Origin: DG-33 sp964345105
Lineage (GTDB): Archaea > Hadarchaeota > Hadarchaeia > Hadarchaeales > Hadarchaeaceae
DNA length: 22,775 bases
Direction of reading: 5' to 3'
NCBI GenBank assembly: GCA_964345105.1
Contig: CAYFPZ010000089.1
Coordinates: 1 to 22,775, forward strand
This document shows positions 16,054 to 22,558 of this stretch, piece after piece. The position numbers were made by a program, and so were the translations under genes. Below the pieces are notes generated by a model. That model saw nothing but the letters and a program-made list of their open reading frames with translations. It was not told where the DNA came from and searched no databases. Position 1 is the first letter of the stretch. Each line of letters opens with the position of its first letter.

Positions 16054-17016
16054 TTATAGGCTATATTTATCTTTTGTGGGCTGACCTTCCAAAAACCAAA
16101 CAACTTCTCCAGGTTTTTTAATAATTAAACCTTTAAGGAATTGGATGGCTTTTTCTGCACCATCCTCAGCCGACATAACAGGATCTTCATGTTCTAGGGA
16201 AATCACATAATCATATCCTACCTCTGATAGGGCCGAAATAACTTTATTCCAATTAATTTCACCCCAACCAGGAACTCTAAATCTATATCCCCGCCTCAAT
16301 CTTCTCCAAGACCCGGTGATCAGAACTCCTGATTTATCAATCATATTTTTAATCATTTCCACATCTTTTGCATGGAAATGAAAAATTTTTTCACTAAACT
16401 CGTAGATGGGTAATATAGGATCTATTAATTGCCAGACAAGATGGGAAGGATCATAATTTAGGCCAAGGGACTTATGAGAAATTTCATCAAACATCCTTTT
16501 AGTAGTTTGAAGATTGTAAACTAAATTAGGTGGGCATGTTTCTATACAAATCTTAACATCATGCTCAGACGCAAAGTCTAATAACGGCATCCACGTTTCT
16601 TTAGCTTCTTGCCAAGCCTCATCGAAAGCCACGATGTTTCCGGGTGGGAATGGGTACCACTTTCCCCAATCAATCGGACAGCCAAAGAACGTATTCACAC
16701 AAGACACATCAAGGAAGTTAGCCGCCTCAATTACCTTCTTAAGATGGTTATTTATCCTTTCTCTCACTTCTAAATCTGGGTGTAAATGGTTGTCATGGGT
16801 ACTTAAAGCGGAGATTTCCAACTCATGTTCTCGGACTGTTTGCTTTAAATCATCAGCTTTGCCTTCCAAAATAGAATCAACTTTTCCATCGGGGAGATGT
16901 GAAGTGGGAACGACTCCACCTGCGCCAAGCTCGATCATTTCATACCCAAGTTCTGAAACATGCTTAAGAACTTTTTCAATCGGCCAATCTCGAAAAAGTA
17001 CAGTAAAAATACCCAC
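16054..17016 (-). CDS. Sugar isomerase/epimerase, AP-endonuclease-2-type TIM barrel (long form)
   Basis: This 320-residue protein is of the same long subtype as the gene at 6881-7873. Its metal ligands are Glu159 (CIETCPPN), Asp189 and His192 (YDPSHLVWQ), His215 (HFHAKD) and Glu275 (SLEHEDP). The start is a GTG at 17016: a GAGGTGAT ribosome site lies at 17029-17036, and the ATG between them is out of frame. The TATA box AACATTTAAATC is at 17075-17086 (minus strand). The C-terminal 25 residues (KKPGEVVWFLEGQPTKD) extend past the barrel. It probably acts on the product of the Gfo/Idh/MocA enzyme. Confidence 0.87.
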   Translation of the reverse strand: MGIFTVLFRDWPIEKVLKHVSELGYEMIELGAGGVVPTSHLPDGKVDSILEGKADDLKQTVREHELEISALSTHDNHLHPDLEVRERINNHLKKVIEAANFLDVSCVNTFFGCPIDWGKWYPFPPGNIVAFDEAWQEAKETWMPLLDFASEHDVKICIETCPPNLVYNLQTTKRMFDEISHKSLGLNYDPSHLVWQLIDPILPIYEFSEKIFHFHAKDVEMIKNMIDKSGVLITGSWRRLRRGYRFRVPGWGEINWNKVISALSEVGYDYVISLEHEDPVMSAEDGAEKAIQFLKGLIIKKPGEVVWFLEGQPTKDKYSL

Positions 17017-17120
17017 TTTGATTCATATCACCTCATCATAGTTCATAGTATCACTAGTGTTTCAGATTTCTAATGATTTAAATGTTTTTGATTCCATATG
17101 GTGTGTTGCGTTAATCTTTA

Positions 17121-17545
17121 ACAATAAGGCGGAGGGATTTGCCTGAAGCCGGGTACTGTGGGATAACCTTCCCTATGGCATTGTTGACCGAGACTGAGTG
17201 TAGCTATGGTTCCGCCATGGTAAGCAAGATATAAACTTATTACCTCTTTCTTTTTAGAGATTTTCATCGCACCTTTAAGAGCTGTTTCAACGGCCTCACT
17301 TCCACCACTCGTGAAAAAATACTTGCTGAGTTTGGACTGCATAATTTTTGTAAGTTTCTCTGCAAGTTCTATTCTCTCAACAGTAACATTCCCCATAAAT
17401 GTATGGGATAACTTCTCGACTTGTTTTTTAACTGCCTCAACCACTTTTGGGTGAGTATGTCCTATCCCTAATGGTCCAGCTGTTGATGATATTGCATCAA
17501 TGTATTCTCGCCCAGAGATATCTTTTACGAGAGTCCCATTCGCCG
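17121..17545 (-). pseudogene. Class III aminotransferase fragment (N-terminal half)
   Basis: The translation NGTLVKDISGREYIDAI through PGFRQIPPPYC aligns with residues about 32-170 of the intact aminotransferase (9894-11195), including the HPKVVEAVKKQ and TSGGSEAVETALK segments. It ends in a stop directly after the Cys equivalent to 170. The next residues of the family (YRC...) resume at 4585 on the same strand. The first 30 residues are missing; near 17537-17545 the sequence changes to a sugar-binding-protein gene on the opposite strand. No catalytic lysine is encoded. Confidence 0.88.
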
Positions 17546-17995
17546 AGGCACTGACTGAAGAAGATGTATACGGATGGTCAGAAGCAGGAATGCGGGGCTG
17601 GTTGCAATACATACACATGGTTCAACTACCTTTGGTCTTTTGGTGGAGAAATATTTGACGAGAGTTATCATCCAGTGTTCAATAGTCCAGAGGGCATCGA
17701 AGCACTACAATTTTACGTTGATATGTTAAGATACTGTTCGCCAGAAATAATGAGCTTAGGGTGCGACCAGAATACATCTCTAATACAGACGGGTAGAGTA
17801 GTTGCAATGATACAAGATTCAGACCAGTTAGGTTTCCTAGAAGATCCGACCATGTCACAAGTTGTGGGAAAGATGGCCATGGCTCCACTACCAAGAAAAA
17901 GAGCTTCCCACTCAATGCTTGGTTATTGGATTATCTCTATAAACGCCGACACTCCATATAAGAACGAGGCATACAAATATATAGAAAAAATATCT
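17537..17995 (+). pseudogene. Decayed middle part of a sugar-binding protein
   Basis: One frame gives LTEEDVYGWSEAGMRG. After a one-base frameshift near 17595 a second frame gives NTYTWFNYLWSFGGEIFDE and continues through INADTPYKNEAYKYIE before similarity stops. This is the central portion of a CUT1 binding protein. Both ends of the gene are missing. The 5' junction touches the aminotransferase fragment, and the 3' junction lies at the TTAGCAT/ATGCTAA hairpin. It is a third copy distinct from the intact gene and from the decayed tail at 6492-6824. Confidence 0.82.
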
Positions 17996-18018
17996 TTAGC
18001 ATTAATTATTTATGCTAA
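17996..18018. repeat. Hairpin at the end of the binding-protein fragment
   Basis: TTAGCAT (17996-18002) and ATGCTAA (18012-18018) are perfect inverted 7-bp arms, directly where the binding-protein similarity ends and upstream of the TATA-like TTTTATAATG (18024-18033) of the oxidoreductase gene. It is either an operator or a rearrangement scar. Confidence 0.45.
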
Positions 18019-18059
18019 TAATCTTTTATAATGTATAAAATTAATCAGAGGTGTTATAG

Positions 18060-19319
18060 ATGGAAAGTCTTGGAGTCGGATTTGTAGGCTCAGGTTTTGT
18101 TACAAACACCTTCCACATAAATGCATGGGCAGGCATCAGGCATACAGATATTACAGGAATCTGTGATCTTAACGAGGATAGGGCAAAAGCAACGGCGGGG
18201 CTTTGTAGGAAATCTCGGGTGGGCGATCCTAAAATATACACCGATGTGAGTGAGTTAGTCAAAGACCCCAATGTCGACGCAGTATGGATAACAGTGCCGA
18301 ACTTCGCTAGGATACCGGTTATGGAGGCGATAACAGAAGAAGTAACGCAGGGACGGGCTGAACTCGTTGGTGTAGCATGTGAAAAGCCATTGGGCCGCAA
18401 CGTAAAGGAAGCACGAAAGATGTTAGAACTTGTGAATAAGACCGGATTGCTCCACGGCTACCTAGAAAATCAAATCTTCGCGCCTACAGTGGTCAGAGGT
18501 AAGGAGATCCTGTGGAAGAGAGGAGCTTCAATTACTGGGCGCCCTTACATGGCGAGATGTGCGGAGGAACACAGCGGTCCGCATGAACCATGGTTTTGGG
18601 ACGGGGCTAAGCAGGGCGGAGGCGTTTTAAATGATATGATGTGCCATAGTCACGAAGCTGCTAGGTTTTTGCTCACTGCCCCCGACGAGAAAAAGGAGGC
18701 ATTGAAGCCCCGCACAGTGTCAGCCGAAATAGCATCTTTAAAGTGGACTAGGCCAAACTACATTCAACGTCTTAAAGATATGGGGGCGGTCGACTATTCA
18801 AAGACCCCGGTCGAGGATTTTGCGAGAGCCAATGTTTTGTATGAAACTCCAAAGGGAATTCTGACGATGGTTGAGGTAACAACTTCTTGGAGTTTCGTCG
18901 GTCCTGGACTTCGGCTTTCATTCGAACTATTGGGGCCTGAATATAGTATGCAAATAAACACCCTTAGCTCAGACCTCAGCATATTCTTCAGCCGAGAGGT
19001 CAAAGGCAAGTCAGGTGAGGATTTGGTCGAAAAACAGATGGCTGAGCAAGGGCAGATGCCTATTATTCCCAATGAGACGAGCGCATACGGGTATGAGAAT
19101 GAAGATAGGCACATGATCGAGAGCTTCCTAGACGGCAGGATGCCGAGGGAAACGTGGGAGGATGGAGCCTTCGTGGTCGAGCTTTTGATGGCCTGCTACA
19201 TGGCGGCTGAAAAGGGCAAGAGGCTCAGGTTCCCACCAAGGGGGCTTGAGGATTTCGTGCCGAAGGTCGCTCGGGGAACTTGGAATCCTAAAAGCATAGA
19301 AGAAGTGGCGTACGAATAA
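18060..19319 (+). CDS. Gfo/Idh/MocA-family NAD(P)-dependent sugar oxidoreductase
   Basis: This 419-residue soluble dehydrogenase oxidises a hydroxyl of a sugar or sugar derivative, often at C3, or the reverse. The Rossmann domain opens with GVGFVGSGF (5-13) and contains ICDLNEDRA and VWITVPN. The family CEKPLGRN motif with its catalytic Lys is at 107-114. The C-terminal domain has GGGVLNDMMCHSHEAARFLL, where the usual D-x-x-x-H is preserved. GAGGTG (18048-18053) precedes the ATG. It stands 44 nt before the kinase gene on the same strand, so they may be cotranscribed. With the TIM barrels it resembles oxidise-then-cleave pathways for glycosides, which is inference only. Confidence 0.92.
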   Translation: MESLGVGFVGSGFVTNTFHINAWAGIRHTDITGICDLNEDRAKATAGLCRKSRVGDPKIYTDVSELVKDPNVDAVWITVPNFARIPVMEAITEEVTQGRAELVGVACEKPLGRNVKEARKMLELVNKTGLLHGYLENQIFAPTVVRGKEILWKRGASITGRPYMARCAEEHSGPHEPWFWDGAKQGGGVLNDMMCHSHEAARFLLTAPDEKKEALKPRTVSAEIASLKWTRPNYIQRLKDMGAVDYSKTPVEDFARANVLYETPKGILTMVEVTTSWSFVGPGLRLSFELLGPEYSMQINTLSSDLSIFFSREVKGKSGEDLVEKQMAEQGQMPIIPNETSAYGYENEDRHMIESFLDGRMPRETWEDGAFVVELLMACYMAAEKGKRLRFPPRGLEDFVPKVARGTWNPKSIEEVAYE

Positions 19320-19363
19320 TTCGGACTTTCGCATAGGAGCACGGGAAAATACGGCATGACAAA

Positions 19364-20374
19364 ATGGCAGAAAAATATGCTATAGGCGTGGATTTAGGGG
19401 GAACTCAGGTAAGGGCTGCCCTCTCCGATGAGGAAGGTAACTTCATAGCTAAACTGGAAGAAAGGGTTGACAAGAAGAGAGAAAAGGCGATAAGCGATCA
19501 AATAATCAGGATGGCCCGTTCTCTCTGTAGCAAGAGTGGTGTTGATTCCGCCGGTCTAAAGGGCATCGGAATGGCTTCCACGGGGCCATTGGATGTGAGG
19601 AAAGGAGCACTTATCAGCCCGACGAATTTGCCGTTTGAATTTGTCCCGCTCACCAAGCCGATTAGTGGTGAATTAAAAATCCCGGCATATCTGCTCAACG
19701 ATTGCACGGCGGGTGTAGTAGGCGAGGAAGAGTTTGGTGCTGGCAAGGGCTCGGATAATCTCGTCTATATAACTCTAGGCACCGGGATTGGGGGAGGGGC
19801 TATCGTCGACGGTCATTTGCTTTTAGGCAAAGATGGCAACGCTGTTGAGATCGGGCATATCACAATAGATTACACGGAGAGCCTGAAGTGCGGATGTGGG
19901 AAAAGAGGACATTGGGAGGCTTACTGCTCGGGCAGAAACATACCGAATTTTGTCATGATGAAACTTAGAGAGGTGGATGGAAAGAAAGTAAGGAGTAGTC
20001 TTTTATTCAAAAATATGGCAGGCGATTTCTCGAAGTTAAGCTCCGAAATTCTGTTTGAGGCAGCAAAATGCGGAGACAATCTATCTATCGAACTCGTTGA
20101 AGAGGTAGGGAGACTCAACGCCATCGGATTTGCGAATGTAATAAACACTTACGATCCCTCCTTAATCACGGTCGGTGGTAGCGTCGCTTTACAAAACAAA
20201 AAGCTTGTGATGACTCCGATTAAAAAATATGTGAAGAGATATACGAGGAACAGAATCCCAAGGATAATGATCACCCCTTTGGCCAAAGATGTAAGCATTT
20301 ATGGGGCAATTGCGACAGTTTTAAAGTCTGACAACCCCATGTTCCCCCTCAATGCGCAAAGGAGAAGCATTTAA
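19364..20374 (+). CDS. ROK-family sugar kinase
   Basis: This 336-residue cytoplasmic kinase is of the glucokinase/NagK/NanK type. The phosphate-binding DLGGT is at 10-14, the catalytic Asp113 is in LLNDCTAG, GTGIGGG is at 139-145 and EIGHITI follows (Glu162, His165). The ROK zinc site C-x-C-G-x-x-G-C-x-E reads CGCGKRGHWE, with His183 in place of the third cysteine, so zinc could still bind. The tail after the last helix (FPLNAQRRSI) has a partner in remnant sequence at 20664-20780. It probably phosphorylates the hexose released by the pathway. Its lack of an N-terminal HTH distinguishes it from ROK repressors. Confidence 0.92.
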   Translation: MAEKYAIGVDLGGTQVRAALSDEEGNFIAKLEERVDKKREKAISDQIIRMARSLCSKSGVDSAGLKGIGMASTGPLDVRKGALISPTNLPFEFVPLTKPISGELKIPAYLLNDCTAGVVGEEEFGAGKGSDNLVYITLGTGIGGGAIVDGHLLLGKDGNAVEIGHITIDYTESLKCGCGKRGHWEAYCSGRNIPNFVMMKLREVDGKKVRSSLLFKNMAGDFSKLSSEILFEAAKCGDNLSIELVEEVGRLNAIGFANVINTYDPSLITVGGSVALQNKKLVMTPIKKYVKRYTRNRIPRIMITPLAKDVSIYGAIATVLKSDNPMFPLNAQRRSI

Positions 20375-20388
20375 CATAGTGAAGTAAT

Positions 20389-20400
20389 AATTTTATAGGT
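20389..20400 (+). promoter_or_regulatory. TATA box of the PqqD-like gene
   Basis: AATTTTATAGGT is centred about 41 nt before the ATG at 20436 and predicts a start near 20420, just ahead of the GGAGGAG ribosome site. Confidence 0.45.
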
Positions 20401-20435
20401 AATCCGTAAAAAACATGGGTGGGGGAGGAGAGAAA

Positions 20436-20663
20436 ATGAAAAAAATTACGAGAAGGGGCAGACTGGAGAAGACCGAAGCTGGCAACCATTTGTTGGTGAA
20501 CGAAAAAGGCCAAACTTTCAAAGCAAGTGAGATGTCAGTTTCAATTTGGGATAAGTGCGATGGAACCGTAACGTTCGAAGACTTGGCAAATGATATGAGA
20601 AAAGAGATCAATTTAATCGTCAGAGGAATGGAGAAATCTGGGTTGCTGGAAATCGCGGAGTAA
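20436..20663 (+). CDS. PqqD-like small protein (RiPP recognition element fold)
   Basis: This encodes 75 residues. The ATG at 20436 is used because GGAGGAG at 20424-20430 sits 5 nt upstream; an ATG at 20415 lies before that site. The core TFKASEMSVSIWDKCDGTVTFEDLANDM and the C-terminal wing-like helix (IVRGMEKSGLLEIAE) match PqqD and the related winged-helix recognition domains of peptide-modifying systems, where an aromatic-Asp-x-x-Asp-Gly pattern is usual. No radical SAM enzyme, precursor peptide or other RiPP gene is visible nearby, so it is an orphan here. Stand-alone PqqD proteins of unknown role are common in archaea. Confidence 0.75.
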   Translation: MKKITRRGRLEKTEAGNHLLVNEKGQTFKASEMSVSIWDKCDGTVTFEDLANDMRKEINLIVRGMEKSGLLEIAE

Positions 20664-20780
20664 AACATTGATGAAGTTAGAGTTGAAGCTAAGCTCATCT
20701 ATCTTTTTTCTAAATCTCCATATGTGTTCCCCCTAGACGCACAAAGGAGGAATAAGATTAAATTAGATGAAAAATGGTAA
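20664..20780 (+). pseudogene. Remnant of a second ROK kinase C-terminus
   Basis: In the same frame as the PqqD-like gene, directly after its stop, the translation reads EVRVEAKLIYLFSKSP, then FPLDAQRRNKIKLDEKW and a stop. This parallels the end of the intact kinase (DVSIYGAIATVLKSDNP, FPLNAQRRSI), and the DNA is also similar (TTCCCCCT...GC[A/G]CAAAGGAG). It has no start of its own. It suggests a duplicated kinase of which only the tail survives. Confidence 0.5.
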
Positions 20781-20803
20781 TAATCTATAAAGGCGATGAA
20801 ATA

Positions 20804-20989
20804 ATGCCGAGGAGAAAAGTAACCCCTGAAATTATATGGGAGATGGAGAGGCTCAGGATGGAGGGTCTGTCATACGGGAAGATAGCTAACAGGCTCGGGC
20901 TGTCCACGATGACTGTCTACAACCACCTACAGAAAAAGGGGAGGCTTGGGTTCATCGGGAAGCTGAAACGAAAGCTGAGTCTGAGGTAG
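20804..20989 (+). CDS. Small helix-turn-helix DNA-binding protein
   Basis: This encodes 61 residues from the ATG at 20804, preceded by GGCGATG. The body EIIWEMERLRMEGLSYGKIANRLGLSTMTVYNHLQKKG is a clear resolvase/sigma-4-type HTH (residues about 7-45), followed by a basic tail GKLKRKL. It resembles the DNA-binding domains of invertases and transposases without a catalytic part, so it may be a regulator or a detached recombinase domain. Its stop codon overlaps the ribosome site of the next frame, suggesting coupling. It is a candidate binder of the island boxes. Confidence 0.7.
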   Translation: MPRRKVTPEIIWEMERLRMEGLSYGKIANRLGLSTMTVYNHLQKKGRLGFIGKLKRKLSLR

Positions 20990-20997
20990 GGAAGTTG

Positions 20998-21342
20998 GTG
21001 GAAACGAGACCGATCGCGTTCGTATGCCACGATTTCGTGAACGGTGGGGGCACCAAAGAAAAGAAGACCGCCGTGGTAGTTTCGATAAAAAACGAGGGCC
21101 AAGGCTCCGTCCTAAGGATTTCTTGGGCCTGCTCGAGGGGGCCGTGCTGCCACGACTCAACATGCAGGTACTCGGAGACGGGGAAGAGCGGATGAAGGGT
21201 CGAAGAAACCCGGAAAAACCTAGAATCCTTGATCGGGGGGACCGACAGGCTCGTGAAGGAGATGAAGAGCCTCAAGGCGTTGCAGAGCCACGAGAAAGTG
21301 ATGCTGGAGCTACTCGCCGCTATCGAAAAGGATAACCGGTAA
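20998..21342 (+). CDS. Cys-rich hypothetical frame interrupted by one in-frame TGA
   Basis: From the GTG at 20998 (GAGGTAGGG at 20983-20991 just upstream; a TTG lies one codon earlier) the frame stays open to a TAA at 21340-21342 except for a single TGA at 21193-21195. The first part (65 codons) holds FVCHDFVNGGG, then ISWACSRGPCCHDSTCRYS with five Cys and one His in close spacing, likely metal-binding. The second part after TGA is an amphipathic helix (RLVKEMKSLKALQSHEKVML). I do not recognise the family. The TGA may be a true stop, a decay mutation, a sequencing error or recoding; no selenocysteine machinery is visible in the window. Confidence 0.45.
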
Positions 21343-21391
21343 ACGTGCTCCTTGAAATTGGTTCTTTTAAGTCCAAGTGGCGGATGGCAAA

Positions 21392-22186
21392 TTATTTCTT
21401 TTTGCGGTACTTTTTCAACTCGGCCATTAGGTCCGGGCACGACCCCCGAGCTTTGCAATCCTCGCATGCGGCATAGGCATTCGCCACCATGTCCACGAGC
21501 ATCTTCAGCTCGCAGTCCTTGAGCCTCTTCTCCCTTATGGGCCTTAACCTGTGCATGCTCGCGGCCCTTAATTCGAGCTTCCTGACGCCCAGCCCCTTGT
21601 CTTTCACCTCTTTCGCGAGGAGTTCCTGATCGGCGGACCTTACCACTTTGGCTATCACTTCCAACTGACTGGGCGTGACACGTGTCACGTCGATGAACTT
21701 CCGTGCCCTCCCGGAAATTTTCAGGAGCGACAACCTGTAACTGACCTGGGACCTATCTATCCCGTAACGCTTGGCAACCTCCTCTTGGGTCCTCCCAGCG
21801 TCTATCTCGGATTTGAAGAGCTCCGCCTCCCTGAAGGGGTCGATGGTCCCCCGCTCGCTGTTCTTGCGGTAGTTGATTACCTTTGCCTCTTCCAGCGAAA
21901 CGTCCCTGATCTCAGCTGGGATTTTTTCCCACGCCAGTTCATTCGCGGCTTTCCATCTGTTGAAACCGTCGATGATTTCGAATCTTTTCCCTACCTTGCG
22001 CAGTTCCTTCCCTGCTTTGCGCATTAGAATCGGATTTATCGCGCTTGGACCGTTCTCCCTCATGTCTTCGACCAGTTGCCTGTATGCACCGGGTGGCATG
22101 ACGTTCGTGTTGTAATCGTTCGGCGCGATATCATCGACTGCAACTTGTGGCAAACAATCCCCTATCTTCTTTTTTTTGATTGGCAA
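21392..22186 (-). CDS. ParB-like partition/nucleoid DNA-binding protein
   Basis: This 264-residue protein of the ParB/RepB/Spo0J family starts with TTG at 22186; the nearby ATG is out of frame and no in-frame ATG lies upstream. The ParB/Srx domain (13-120) contains the nucleotide-binding-type IIDGFNRWKAAN (71-82) and the NYRKNSERGTIDPFREAELF segment (105-124). A HTH follows at TQEEVAKRYGIDRSQVSYRLSLLK (133-156). The C-terminus is not the usual dimer domain and carries CEDCKARGSC (241-250), perhaps a small metal knuckle. No ParA ATPase is in the window. A perfect parS-like palindrome lies within the gene. A minus-strand TATA-like ATTATTTAGT sits at 22204-22213. It suggests that the island derives from a plasmid or virus. 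Confidence 0.85.
   Translation of the reverse strand: MPIKKKKIGDCLPQVAVDDIAPNDYNTNVMPPGAYRQLVEDMRENGPSAINPILMRKAGKELRKVGKRFEIIDGFNRWKAANELAWEKIPAEIRDVSLEEAKVINYRKNSERGTIDPFREAELFKSEIDAGRTQEEVAKRYGIDRSQVSYRLSLLKISGRARKFIDVTRVTPSQLEVIAKVVRSADQELLAKEVKDKGLGVRKLELRAASMHRLRPIREKRLKDCELKMLVDMVANAYAACEDCKARGSCPDLMAELKKYRKKK
21651..21689. repeat. 38-bp repeat containing a parS-like palindrome (right copy, inside parB)
   Basis: 21651-21688 matches 2722-2759 at 34 of 38 positions. CGTGACACGTGTCACG (21674-21689) is a perfect 16-bp palindrome encoding part of DVTRVT just behind the HTH of the ParB-like protein. Location of parS inside or next to parB is usual for known systems. Confidence 0.75.
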
Positions 22187-22310
22187 ATTTTTTCATTATA
22201 TCGACTAAATAATTTTATTTTTTGGCATATAAATATTTTTATTGTAATATTTATGATAAAAATGGATTTTTTTAGCGTAATTGCCAAAAAAAGCATAAAA
22301 AGATGAAAGC
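22187..22310. other. AT-rich spacer upstream of the ParB-like gene
   Basis: This is very AT-rich with several overlapping TATA-like stretches on both strands (for example GGCATATAAATATT at 22224-22237). It supplies the promoter for the ParB-like gene. No gene is supported; a 14-codon frame from the ATG at 22262 has no other evidence. Confidence 0.4.
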
Positions 22311-22558
22311 TGGAACGCCTGCCTCGGTGCTGAAATCATCAAAAGGTTCGGGCTAAACAAGAGCGACATCGACAGGTACAACCTGAAGTGGATAGAGAAC
22401 CTCAGGACGGGTTTGGGGAGGAAAGGGTAGTCGATTTAATACGGCGCAAGCTCGGCGAGGAAGCGGTGTCCCAAACTGACATCAACATGCAGTTCCTATT
22501 TAGGACAGTTTTCCGAGGAGGAGCGGATTGTCATATTTGAGACATCGTGTCTTATTTA
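22311..22558 (+). pseudogene. Possible decayed coding sequence, family unknown
   Basis: Three overlapping frames give a protein-like run if two frameshifts are allowed. They read LGAEIIKRFGLNKSDIDR and YNLKWIENLRTGLGRKG, then VVDLIRRKLGEEAVSQTD, then QFSEEERIVIFETSCLI with a stop. None has a proper start. I cannot assign a family. The island boxes at 22466-22562 are embedded in this stretch. Confidence 0.3.

Noticed and set aside
6492..17995. The two binding-protein fragments as halves of one gene split by an inversion
   Set aside because: They overlap by about ten residues (EAYKYIEKIS against GALSLFQFMT) and a single inversion of the interval would not join them in the right orientation.
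20670..20735. A 21-codon peptide frame after the PqqD-like gene as a RiPP precursor
   Set aside because: It has no ribosome site and no modifying enzyme nearby. The overlapping frame matches the ROK tail instead.
21024..21335. A 103-codon Arg/Glu-rich frame over the Cys-rich ORF
   Set aside because: Its composition is that of an out-of-frame shadow in GC-rich DNA; the other frame has clear domain character and a ribosome site.
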